Shown here in pieces: positions 8,728-16,605 of a DNA stretch of 64,000 bases (position 1 is the first letter of the stretch; every line of letters begins with the position of its first letter). The stretch covers positions 868,001 to 932,000 of the forward strand of contig NZ_WAEL01000001.1 of NCBI RefSeq assembly GCF_011742925.1, given 5' to 3'. This DNA is from Fibrivirga algicola (GTDB taxonomy: Bacteria; Bacteroidota; Bacteroidia; Cytophagales; Spirosomataceae). The notes below the pieces were generated by a model. That model was not told where the DNA came from. It did no database searches and worked only from the letters and a program-made list of their open reading frames with translations. The position numbers and the translations under genes were made by a program.

Positions 8728-9417
8728 ATGATCGTATTTATCGACGACCGCCCAGTGCGGCTCACGGGTTCAAAAAAAGGGGACAAACTCGCCCAGATAG
8801 CAGATTTTGACCGGGTTGTCGACGCCCGACTGGAGTCGCTCAAGGCCGAATCGCTCTATGGGCATCTCCTGCTGCTGAATGCAACTCCGGCAACATCAGA
8901 ACGGCTGATTGGCCTCTTAGAAGAAGCAGATATCAGTGATCTGCTCTCGGTTACGCTGCAATGTTTGGACAAAGACGCCGTGGAAACGCGGATCAAGAGC
9001 TTATACAAAGTTGTAAAAGCAGGTGGTGGCGTGGTCACGCACGCAGGGCGCATGCTGCTGATTTTCCGACGTGGCGTATGGGATCTGCCCAAAGGGAAAC
9101 TCGACGACGGTGAGTCATCGAAGGCTGGGGCGGTGCGTGAAGTAGAAGAAGAAACCGGCGCTGTTGTGTCGTTGGGCGAGAAAATCTGCACCACGTATCA
9201 TACCTATACCATGAACGGGAGTCGGATTCTGAAGCGCACCAAGTGGTACCACATGACCCTGGTCGATGATGCTAAATTAGCTCCGCAAGCTGAAGAAAAT
9301 ATTGAGAAGGTAGCTTTCATGGAGCCTAAACAGGCGCAAGTCGCGCTGGCCGGTTCATTCAGCTCCATCCGACATGTTGTTGAGCAGGCGCTGCTAGCCA
9401 AACAGCCCAAGGCGTAA
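8728..9417 (+). CDS. Nudix hydrolase with an extra N-terminal domain
   Basis: 229 residues. The Nudix box GKLDDGESSKAGAVREVEEE is complete near residues 128-147, matching Gx5Ex7REUxEExGU. Before it lies a domain of about 95 residues that starts MIVFIDDRPVRLTG and contains no motif I know. Nudix enzymes cleave nucleoside diphosphates linked to another group; the substrate here is not clear. The VWDLPKG sequence before the box is common in the diadenosine-polyphosphate and MutT-like branches. Likely cytoplasmic. Ends at a strong hairpin shared with the convergent RidA gene. Confidence 0.88.
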   Translation: MIVFIDDRPVRLTGSKKGDKLAQIADFDRVVDARLESLKAESLYGHLLLLNATPATSERLIGLLEEADISDLLSVTLQCLDKDAVETRIKSLYKVVKAGGGVVTHAGRMLLIFRRGVWDLPKGKLDDGESSKAGAVREVEEETGAVVSLGEKICTTYHTYTMNGSRILKRTKWYHMTLVDDAKLAPQAEENIEKVAFMEPKQAQVALAGSFSSIRHVVEQALLAKQPKA

Positions 9418-9458
9418 GTTGCCACCAGGGGATTTTACCTCGAATAGCTATTAGTATT

Positions 9459-9493
9459 CCCCACAAAGCCTCCATGATGGAGGCTTTGTGGGG
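9459..9493. terminator. hairpin between convergent genes
   Basis: Perfect 17-base inverted repeat (9459-9475 and 9477-9493, single-base loop) between the stops of the Nudix gene and the RidA gene. No long T run, but placement fits a two-way terminator. Confidence 0.7.
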
Positions 9494-9507
9494 AGTGGTT
9501 TTGACGT

Positions 9508-9894
9508 TTACTCGCCCAGCAGGGCCGTAAACTCAATCTCAACCAGGTATTCGGGCGCTACCAGCTGGCTAATACCGTACATGCCGGTAGTGGGTTTTAT
9601 CTGGCTGAAGAACTGCCCGTGTCCTCGCGCAATATCCTCAAATCGGCTAATGTCGGTGGTGAAGATGCGGGTACGTACTACATGCTCCAGACTGGCGCCG
9701 GCTTCCTCAAGTACCTTGCCAATGCGTTCAATGATATTTACGGTCTGCGCGTAGGCATCGTCGGCTTTCACGGTTTCGCCGTCTACAATGGCTACCGTTC
9801 CAGATACTTCGATTAGGTTGCCCACGCGAATTGCCCGGCAATACCCAACTTTGTCTTCCCAGGGCGAACCCGATAAAATAGTTTGTTTTGTCAT
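9508..9894 (-). CDS. RidA/YjgF family enamine/imine deaminase
   Basis: 128 residues, the normal length. The RidA pattern is seen: GNLIEVSGTVAI near 27, QTVNIIERIGKVLEEAGASLEHVVRT near 50-75 with the conserved Arg of VVRTRIF, and a C-terminal LVAPEYLVEIEFTAL. Family members hydrolyse reactive enamines and imines made by PLP enzymes such as threonine dehydratase. This is a diverged RidA subgroup member, so the exact substrate is open. A -7-like box TATCTTTG lies at 9915-9922 (minus strand). Divergent from prmC. Confidence 0.88.
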   Translation of the reverse strand: MTKQTILSGSPWEDKVGYCRAIRVGNLIEVSGTVAIVDGETVKADDAYAQTVNIIERIGKVLEEAGASLEHVVRTRIFTTDISRFEDIARGHGQFFSQIKPTTGMYGISQLVAPEYLVEIEFTALLGE

Positions 9895-10000
9895 GATTTA
9901 CAATACGAAAGCGCCAAAGATAGGGTCGTCAGTTGGGTGCTAAAAGTCGTCAGTTCGTTTGGGTACGTTGTTTCCTTACCGGCAACCGGGAAAACTTCCC

Positions 10001-10008
10001 TATTTTTG
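10001..10008 (+). promoter_or_regulatory. -7 promoter box of prmC
   Basis: TATTTTTG exact consensus, 22 bases before the chosen ATG at 10030. It supports that start over the longer open frame beginning at 9883. Confidence 0.55.
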
Positions 10009-10029
10009 AGCCAAACACCTGCTTGTCGT

Positions 10030-10887
10030 ATGGCCAGTACTGCCCGACCCCTTTACCAGCAACTCAGCCGTAACATCACCGCCTACCCGCCCGAAGAAGC
10101 GCGGGAGATGGCGTTTATGCTCCTCGATCATTATTTCGGTCTCCGTAAAGCCGATGTGCTGGCCGACCGTGCGCTGCCCACCAATCGTACCGAACCTGAT
10201 TGGTTCAGAATCATCGAACGGCTGAACCGGCAGGAGCCTATTCAGCACGTGATCGGTACTACGATCTTCTGCGGCCTTGAGTTCGAAGTGTCGTCGGACG
10301 TGCTCATTCCCCGACCTGAAACCGAAGACCTTATCCGCCTCATCATGCATGACTTTGCCGATATGACTGAGCGCCCGGTGCGAGTGATTGACATCGGAAC
10401 GGGCAGTGGCTGTCTGGCGGTAACGCTGGCCCGCTTCCTGCCTCAGTCTGACGTAACGGGCTGGGATGTATCGGAAGATGCCTTGTCGACAGCCCGCCGT
10501 AATGCGGAGACGTTGCAGGCCGAGGTTAATTTTGAAATTCAGGACATCCTGAACGTACCTGATAGCGTGGTCGACCTGTTCGATTGTGTGGTGAGCAACC
10601 CACCCTACGTGACCCGGTCCGAAGCCGCGCTAATGGATCGTAATGTGCTCGACTATGAGCCAGATGTGGCCTTATTTGTCGATGATGCTGATCCGCTTAT
10701 TTTCTATAAGGCGGTCGCTGATTTTGCTGCTACGCATTTGTCGGAAACCGGTATCTGCTACGTAGAAATCAACGAGCGATTCGGCGAGGCAACCAAGGCG
10801 GTTTTCGACGAGCGAGGGTTCACCAGCGTGCAGGTGTATAAGGACATTCACGGCAAAGACCGCAGCGTACGGGCGGCTAAGAAATAG
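10030..10887 (+). CDS. prmC: peptide chain release factor N5-glutamine methyltransferase
   Basis: 285 residues from ATG 10030. The frame is open back to 9883, but that stretch contains the promoter box and overlaps the start of ridA. N-terminal helical domain (about 1-100), then a SAM-binding Rossmann fold with IDIGTGSGCLAVTLA near 122-136 and the catalytic NPPY motif in VVSNPPYV near 190. The enzyme methylates the Gln of the GGQ motif in release factors RF1 and RF2. The upstream helper segment IPRPETEDLI near 94-103 is typical of PrmC. It is followed by a spacer made of a short-word hairpin, then the MoxR gene. Confidence 0.94.
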   Translation: MASTARPLYQQLSRNITAYPPEEAREMAFMLLDHYFGLRKADVLADRALPTNRTEPDWFRIIERLNRQEPIQHVIGTTIFCGLEFEVSSDVLIPRPETEDLIRLIMHDFADMTERPVRVIDIGTGSGCLAVTLARFLPQSDVTGWDVSEDALSTARRNAETLQAEVNFEIQDILNVPDSVVDLFDCVVSNPPYVTRSEAALMDRNVLDYEPDVALFVDDADPLIFYKAVADFAATHLSETGICYVEINERFGEATKAVFDERGFTSVQVYKDIHGKDRSVRAAKK

Positions 10888-10951
10888 TTTCAGGTGTCAA
10901 GTGCTCCACTGAGTTAGACTTTGGTGGCACCTGAAACTTGAAACCTGAAAC
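10888..10951. repeat. heptad-word hairpin (GTTTCAG type)
   Basis: Right after the prmC stop. The right arm, read on the minus strand, is made of seven-base words GTTTCAG, GTTTCAA, GTTTCAG, GTGCCAC in register. The left arm (10888-10904) carries similar words and pairs imperfectly with it. Same word type as the hairpin at 47694-47777. Confidence 0.6.
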
Positions 10952-10960
10952 ATCTCTCAA

Positions 10961-11917
10961 GTGAACTACCATTCTCAAATCAGTCTGGCGCGTACCGAAA
11001 TTGGTAAAGTCGTTGTGGGGCAGGATGGCCTCGTAAATCGGCTGCTGATTGGGCTATTTACGGGCGGGCACATTCTGCTGGAAGGTGTACCGGGTCTGGC
11101 TAAAACGTTGACGATCAACACTCTGGCCAAAGTGCTTCAGCTTGATTTTCAGCGTATTCAGTTCACGCCCGACCTGCTGCCCGCTGACCTGATCGGCACC
11201 ATGATCTTTAATCAGCGCACGTCTGATTTCGAAGTGAAGCAGGGCCCTGTATTTGCCAACCTGATTCTGGCCGACGAGATCAACCGGTCACCTGCCAAGG
11301 TGCAATCGGCGTTGCTGGAGGCGATGCAGGAAAAGCAGGTGACCATCGGTGAGGAGACCTTCATTCTCGACCGCCCTTTTCTGGTACTGGCCACCCAGAA
11401 CCCGGTAGAGCAGGAGGGAACGTACCCACTACCCGAAGCTCAGGTCGATCGGTTTATGATGAAAGTCTTTGTCGACTACTTGAGCAAAGACGATGAGCTG
11501 GAAGTGATGCGGCGCATGTCAAATATGAATTTCGATTACGAAGTGCAGCCCATTCTGGATAAGGAGGATGTGTTCGCCATTCGAGACGAGATTAACCGGG
11601 TAAATATCTCCGAATCGCTGGAGCGGTACATCATTGAACTGGTGTTTGCTACTCGCCGCCCGCTCGAATACGGCTTGCGCGACGAAGCTCGTTACATCCA
11701 ATATGGTGTATCGCCCCGTGCCAGTATCCACCTGAACCTTGCTGCCAAGGCAGTGGCTTACTTCGATCAGCGCGATTACGTCTTGCCCGAAGACATAAAA
11801 GAAGTTTGCCCTGATGTGTTCAACCATCGGGTGCTCCTCAATTATGAGGCCGAAGCAGATGGCATCACCTCGCTACAGGTAATCGACTCTATTCTCAGAA
11901 AAGTGGCGATTGGGTAA
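10961..11917 (+). CDS. MoxR family AAA+ ATPase
   Basis: 318 residues starting at GTG 10961. Walker A is GVPGLAKT at residues 42-49, Walker B is LILADEINRSP near 101-111, and the sensor region VLATQNPVEQEGTYPLPEAQVDRFM near 143-167 is the MoxR signature. A lid domain fills the C-terminus. MoxR proteins are chaperone-like ATPases that usually act with a DUF58 and von Willebrand factor proteins in enzyme maturation or envelope stress. Here no DUF58 or VWA gene follows: the next gene is on the other strand, so the partners are elsewhere. Cytoplasmic. Confidence 0.93.
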   Translation: MNYHSQISLARTEIGKVVVGQDGLVNRLLIGLFTGGHILLEGVPGLAKTLTINTLAKVLQLDFQRIQFTPDLLPADLIGTMIFNQRTSDFEVKQGPVFANLILADEINRSPAKVQSALLEAMQEKQVTIGEETFILDRPFLVLATQNPVEQEGTYPLPEAQVDRFMMKVFVDYLSKDDELEVMRRMSNMNFDYEVQPILDKEDVFAIRDEINRVNISESLERYIIELVFATRRPLEYGLRDEARYIQYGVSPRASIHLNLAAKAVAYFDQRDYVLPEDIKEVCPDVFNHRVLLNYEAEADGITSLQVIDSILRKVAIG

Positions 11918-11924
11918 TCTGTCG

Positions 11925-12878
11925 TTACTGGCAATTAACCTGCTTTTCCCATACGCTCTTAGCTGACTCCTGCGCGCCAAGGTTGCGTTTGAAACGCATC
12001 AGGCCTGGTTTAGGTTGTTGATGCTCATCGACTGCAATTCCCAGATCAAGTAGCGTAATCCTTTCTTGCTGGCAATAGGCATATAAACCGTCTGTTAGCA
12101 ATACGGTTGGGCTATAAGCCCGGTAGGCCAGATTGTCGGCAGGGAGAAAATTATAGAGGATATCCTGACGTACCCGAACAGCTACGGTCAAAGACACCAC
12201 GGTCGTTTTATCGCGCACCACCAACACGGGATATTGATCGGGAAAATGCCGCATCAGGTGAGCGAGTCGCGCTGGATCAATGCTGAGCGGATAACCCTGC
12301 TGCTGGCGGCTATGCCGGATAAACCGGACCACTGAATCAATTGGTGGGTTAATCCAGGTGGTAACGTCGAAATTGGCACGCTGGCATTTGAGCAGTCGCC
12401 GCCGCTCTGATGCATGCAGCTGTTCAATAAGTGGTGTCGGGCTTATGGTGAGGTGGTAATTGGCAAACTGGTTAATAAGCCGGTATCCCCTCCGGTGCAG
12501 TTCACCTGCTAACCGCCGTGCCTGCTGGGGGGCATAACAGCCAGGATAATTGATCAGGCGTATACTGGGTAACCCCATGCGTCGAACCCCTTCTTCCAGT
12601 GCATCCAGCAGGTCAGCCAGAGCGTGGCTGGGTAGTGAACTGATGAATTCAATTGACCCGAATGGGGCAAGTTTGGGGCTGACAGCCAGCTGCTTATCGA
12701 AAAAAAGGGCACAGCGCGCATCTACCTGCCGTGTCTGCATATTTAGTGCCGTCAGTAACTGATAGACACCGCTATCCTGCTGGCGTAGTTGAGCCTCTTC
12801 GTTGAAGAAAAAGCCCGGTTCACTAAAGATCGGGACTGGCGTTGATGGGTCAGGATGATACGTATGAATCTGATACAT
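11925..12878 (-). CDS. GNAT/FemAB-like acyltransferase fold protein
   Basis: 317 residues, no signal peptide. The C-terminal half reads like a GNAT or FemAB-type domain: HLTISPTPLIEQLHASERRRLLKCQRANF near 145-173, then YPVLVVRDKTTVVSLTVAVRV and YRAYSPTVLLTDGLYAYC, ending LGIAVDEHQQPKPGLMRFKRNLGA, where the KPGLMRFKR segment resembles the substrate-side motif of FemAB-like proteins. The N-terminal half is more diverged. Such proteins transfer aminoacyl or acetyl groups; neither substrate is apparent. A -7-like box TATATTTG lies at 12895-12902 on the minus strand. Convergent with MoxR (7 bases between stops). Confidence 0.6.
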   Translation of the reverse strand: MYQIHTYHPDPSTPVPIFSEPGFFFNEEAQLRQQDSGVYQLLTALNMQTRQVDARCALFFDKQLAVSPKLAPFGSIEFISSLPSHALADLLDALEEGVRRMGLPSIRLINYPGCYAPQQARRLAGELHRRGYRLINQFANYHLTISPTPLIEQLHASERRRLLKCQRANFDVTTWINPPIDSVVRFIRHSRQQQGYPLSIDPARLAHLMRHFPDQYPVLVVRDKTTVVSLTVAVRVRQDILYNFLPADNLAYRAYSPTVLLTDGLYAYCQQERITLLDLGIAVDEHQQPKPGLMRFKRNLGAQESAKSVWEKQVNCQ

Positions 12879-13034
12879 GACTTAGGAATGCCAGCAAATA
12901 TAAGTCGTTTACTACTAACTTTTTAGCGCGTATAAATAAGGTATAATTACTAACAATAAATCTACTTTATGGGAAATAAAATGCAGTTATGACTCTGGCA
13001 CGGTTTTAGTTAATTTCAGTTACAGATCCTGTAA

Positions 13035-15491
13035 ATGTTGTTCTCTATGCGAATTGGACTTGATACTCCAGTCAGGTACGCTTGTGCCTTTCTTGGTATG
13101 GTTGCACGCTCATCGGTAACCTGTGAAGTACGTAGTTCATTGATAATCACTGGTTTAATCTTTTATTTTCAAGCAGCCTCAGCGCAGGTAAGTGGTACCG
13201 TATTCCGTGATTACGATCGCAATGGTCTGCAATCTACTGCCAATCCTGTTGAACTAGGGGTAGCCGGTATCCGGGTAACCGCCTACGTTGAGGGGCTTAG
13301 TCAACCCTATACGGCAACCACTGTGGCCGACGGTTCCTTTGCATTCCCTGCTGTGGTAATTGTACCGGGTAAACAGGTACGTGTTGAGTTCTCCGGATCA
13401 CCGTTGTATTCGTTTGGTTCGGCCGGTCAGCCGACCGGCAGTGAAGTGCAGTTTGTTCAAGCTCCGGCTATTATTACACACGGTATTAATGATCCGTCTG
13501 ATTATTGCCAGGCAATTCCACTGCTGGTAACACCAATGTATCAGACAGGGGCTCTACAGGCTTCCGCCGGCACACTGGTAACCTACCCGCTTACGGCGGA
13601 GGGTCAACCCACTACCATTCAGGACATGCCCAACCAGATCGGACTGGGTGCAGATATCGGCACGGTGTGGGCAACAGCCTGGCAACGTCAAAGTAACAAG
13701 TTGATCAGCGTAAGTCTGTTAAAGCGGCATGCTGCCCTTGGGCCTCTGGGTATTGGCGGTATTTATGTTACAGATCCAACTACCGCTACTTCGACCGCCT
13801 ATTTCGACGCCAGCCAGTACCTGACGCTCGCTTCACCTACCGATTTGTCGGCGCTGTCGGCCCGTACATTACCGCAGTCCTACACAACGGCAAGCGTCGA
13901 TGCTGAGGCGTTTCGGTTGGTAGGTAAGGTCGGCTTGGGCGGCGCTACATTTACACCGACCGAAGACAAATTATGGGTTGTAAACCTGCATGAAAAAACG
14001 TTGGTGAGTGTTAGCACGGGGGCTCCGCTCCGGGCCGCCAGCTCACTTACACCCGATGCCTTTGTGAGTTATGCCATTCCTCAGTCGTTCACAACCGGTG
14101 TTAACCGACCCTGGGCGGTATCGTATCACCTCGGTAAACTGTACGTAGGCGTTGTAAATGATGCGTCGATAAGTCGTCAGCGAGCCGATTTGAAAGCGTG
14201 TGTGTACGAATTTGATTTAGCCACCAACGCGTTCAAAACCACACCCGTAATCGTTGTTTCTCTTAATTACCGGAAAGGATGGGCCGTTGTCGGTGCTGAT
14301 GCCGCTTCGTCATTGGGCGAGTACTGGGAGCCCTGGAGCGACAATTGGTCAGACTATTCAACGAACATACAAAATGCCGGTTCATCGCCTCAGCAGTTAC
14401 GCGTTGTTCGACCACAGCCTATCCTGTCTTCGATTGGCTTTGATGCAGAGGGTGCCATGATTCTTGGCCTGATGGATCGTACCGGTCACCAAACGTCGCG
14501 TAACCAGCTTGCTCCAACCGAAACCTCACCGACACCCACTACGGTTTATAGTGGCTACACGGGTGGTGATTTGCTACGGGCTGCCGTCGTGAACGATTCA
14601 TATGTACTGGAAGCGAATGGGTCTGCCGGGGCGAACTCCGGGTGTGGCGTCGGCAATGGACAGGGGCCAATCTACACCGCTCCGGGCAATCTAACGACGG
14701 CAGGTGAATTCTACTGCAATGACTTCTACGCAACTTTCAACCAGGAAACCTTCGCAGGGTCCTTACTCAGTAACCCCCGGCTAGATAATCTCCTGGTAAA
14801 TCTCTTCAACCCGCTGACAACCTGGTCGGCAGGTACGGCCTACTTCGATAAACATAACGGTGATTTGATCCGCCGCTACGAAGTATACCGCGACGCCATT
14901 AGTGAGGTCGTTACGTCGCCCCGGTCAACATTTGGCTCATCCAACGGACTTGGTCAGCTGAACGCGCTCTGTGAAGCTGCCGCCGTTACGGTGGGGAACC
15001 GGGTGTGGGTCGATACCAATGGTGACGGCGTACAGGGACCTGGCGAACCACCGTTGCCGGGTGTTAAACTATCACTTTACACAGAAGCCGGGGTACGTCT
15101 GGCAGCTACCACGAGCGACGCGCAGGGGCTGTTTAGTTTCCAGTCTGGATCGGCTCTGAAGTTAAACTATAACGTACCTTATTTTGTGGTCGTTGGTTCA
15201 GACCAGACAGGCCAGCAGTATAACGCAGGTACTAAGGTGTTGACAGTGAATGGAAAGGGTTACAATATAACCGGCTGGGACCAGGGCGAAGGACTCAATT
15301 CAGACCTGAATGATTCCGATGCATTCCTGCTCACCGGCTCTACAAACGCCCCTAATCTGAACGGGTTACCCGTTATGCAGTTTCAATTGCGCATGCCAGG
15401 TGAGAGCATGAACACGCTCGACGTGGGCCTTACAGAAGCGGCCCCGTGTGTACAAACCTGCGTTAACATCATTTCGCAGCGAATCAAGTAG
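13035..15491 (+). CDS. large secreted protein with SdrD B-like domains
   Basis: 818 residues from ATG 13035 (ATGs at 13047 and 13098 are alternatives). A hydrophobic stretch LIITGLIFYFQAASAQ ends near residue 51 and looks like an export signal preceded by an unusually long N-terminal region, so a later start is possible. An SdrD B-like domain follows (about 51-120, with VFRDYDRNGLQ), then about 500 residues of a probable beta-propeller-like region, then a second SdrD B-like domain (about 652-760, RVWVDTNGDGVQGPGEPPLPGV, with a DTNGDG calcium-type loop). The tail has two Cys close together and ends QRIK; no standard type IX sorting domain is seen. Probably cell-surface or extracellular, perhaps adhesive. 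Function unknown. Confidence 0.78.
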   Translation: MLFSMRIGLDTPVRYACAFLGMVARSSVTCEVRSSLIITGLIFYFQAASAQVSGTVFRDYDRNGLQSTANPVELGVAGIRVTAYVEGLSQPYTATTVADGSFAFPAVVIVPGKQVRVEFSGSPLYSFGSAGQPTGSEVQFVQAPAIITHGINDPSDYCQAIPLLVTPMYQTGALQASAGTLVTYPLTAEGQPTTIQDMPNQIGLGADIGTVWATAWQRQSNKLISVSLLKRHAALGPLGIGGIYVTDPTTATSTAYFDASQYLTLASPTDLSALSARTLPQSYTTASVDAEAFRLVGKVGLGGATFTPTEDKLWVVNLHEKTLVSVSTGAPLRAASSLTPDAFVSYAIPQSFTTGVNRPWAVSYHLGKLYVGVVNDASISRQRADLKACVYEFDLATNAFKTTPVIVVSLNYRKGWAVVGADAASSLGEYWEPWSDNWSDYSTNIQNAGSSPQQLRVVRPQPILSSIGFDAEGAMILGLMDRTGHQTSRNQLAPTETSPTPTTVYSGYTGGDLLRAAVVNDSYVLEANGSAGANSGCGVGNGQGPIYTAPGNLTTAGEFYCNDFYATFNQETFAGSLLSNPRLDNLLVNLFNPLTTWSAGTAYFDKHNGDLIRRYEVYRDAISEVVTSPRSTFGSSNGLGQLNALCEAAAVTVGNRVWVDTNGDGVQGPGEPPLPGVKLSLYTEAGVRLAATTSDAQGLFSFQSGSALKLNYNVPYFVVVGSDQTGQQYNAGTKVLTVNGKGYNITGWDQGEGLNSDLNDSDAFLLTGSTNAPNLNGLPVMQFQLRMPGESMNTLDVGLTEAAPCVQTCVNIISQRIK

Positions 15492-15513
15492 CTGGGTACG
15501 TACCCGGCTACTT
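15486..15513. terminator. 28-base palindrome holding both stop codons of a convergent pair
   Basis: Inverted repeat of 14 + 14 bases with one T/G mismatch, centred on GGGTACGTACCC. The TAG of the SdrD-type gene (15489-15491) lies in one arm and the TAG of the Ppx/GppA gene (15510-15508) in the other. No T run follows. It may end both transcripts, but the centre is two overlapping copies of the dispersed octamer core. Confidence 0.5.
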
Positions 15514-16380
15514 GGTCAACTGCTGGTGCACGACCTGCAAAATGCCATCTTTCAACCCCAGATCGGGCACGGCAATGTCGGTAGCCCCGGCCCATTGCAT
15601 GGCTGATATGTAGATCTGGGCGGCAGGTACGATCACGTCGGCCCGGTCGGCGTTGAGGCGGAGTTTGTGAATTCGTTCTTCCAGACTAAATCCGGCGATA
15701 AAATCCCGCATCCGGATTATTTCGGTTAGCGTGGTAGTGGTATCGCTCGTTTTAGAAACCAGGTTAAACAGTTTGCTGATGTTTCCCCCGGTACCAACAG
15801 CGACAACAGGCTCGGTGCGGTCGATATTCTCGGCAATCCAGGCTTCCATTTTTGCCCACGTGCTGCGCATGTCTTTTCCTTCGAGCAATCGGACAGAGCC
15901 AATTTTGAATGACCGGGATGCCAACTTTTTCCGGTTCCTGTAAATATTTAATTCGGTGCTGCCCCCACCAACATCAATGTGTAAGGTTTGCCGCTCGTCG
16001 AGGGCCAGCACCACCACATTGTTGATCAGTTCGGCCTCTTTCTGCCCATCGATGATTTGAATTGGAATACCGGAGCGGAGATTCACCAGATCAACTACGT
16101 CGCGCCCGTTAGTAGCTTCACGCATAGCAGAGGTGGCACAGGCCATAAAAGCCTCAACTTCATGTAGTTCCATTAGTAATTTGTAGGCCTGCATCAACTT
16201 CACGGTGCGCTGAACACTCTCGGGCGTCAGGGCACCGTGCGTAAAGACGTCGTGGCCCAACCGAAGTGGAAAGCGGACATACTCGACCTTTTTAAAACTA
16301 ATTACCTCATCGTTGGTCAGAACAGTCGAGATTTGCATGCGGGCGGCGTTGGAACCGATGTCAATAGCAGCCAGTTTCAC
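15508..16380 (-). CDS. Ppx/GppA family phosphatase
   Basis: 290 residues. The actin-like ATPase fold signature AAIDIGSNAARMQIS is at the N-terminus and the second phosphate-binding motif LHIDVGGGSTELNIY near 134-148; AVGTGGNISKL near 197 is the third. This is the short, single-lobe-pair form common in Bacteroidota, without the C-terminal HD domain of E. coli Ppx. Members hydrolyse polyphosphate or pppGpp. Divergent from metH, with its own promoter box at 16491-16498 and a leader of about 110 bases. Confidence 0.9.
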   Translation of the reverse strand: MKLAAIDIGSNAARMQISTVLTNDEVISFKKVEYVRFPLRLGHDVFTHGALTPESVQRTVKLMQAYKLLMELHEVEAFMACATSAMREATNGRDVVDLVNLRSGIPIQIIDGQKEAELINNVVVLALDERQTLHIDVGGGSTELNIYRNRKKLASRSFKIGSVRLLEGKDMRSTWAKMEAWIAENIDRTEPVVAVGTGGNISKLFNLVSKTSDTTTTLTEIIRMRDFIAGFSLEERIHKLRLNADRADVIVPAAQIYISAMQWAGATDIAVPDLGLKDGILQVVHQQLTK

Positions 16381-16490
16381 TATAGTGTATGAGTTTGAGG
16401 GTCAACCGAGCAATGTAAACACATTGGCCAGGCAACACGGCTAAAAAATAGAGTAAGGGGATTGATGCCCTGCTCTGTTGTGACAGGCGG

Positions 16491-16498
16491 CAAAACTA
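16491..16498 (-). promoter_or_regulatory. -7 promoter box of the Ppx/GppA gene
   Basis: TAGTTTTG on the minus strand, exact TAnnTTTG match; a TTG (16524-16522) lies 23 bases upstream of it. Confidence 0.45.
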
Positions 16499-16538
16499 CA
16501 GTGATTTTGCCATTGTTCGGACAATACCCAATAAAGCG

Positions 16539-16546
16539 TATTTTTG
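16539..16546 (+). promoter_or_regulatory. -7 promoter box of metH
   Basis: TATTTTTG exact match, 59 bases before the metH start, with a TTG about 23 bases upstream. The short leader between box and start leaves no room for a SAM or cobalamin riboswitch. Confidence 0.5.
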
Positions 16547-16605
16547 TATTTTTCCGAGTCACAGCCTTTTGCTATTGACTTATTTCACGAAAAAGTTGGC
16601 TTCCC

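Noticed and set aside
16381-16605. SAM or cobalamin riboswitch before metH
   Set aside because: No S-box core (GGCAACC plus AAGGTGC-type order) and no cobalamin-box motif; the leader after the promoter box is only about 59 bases.
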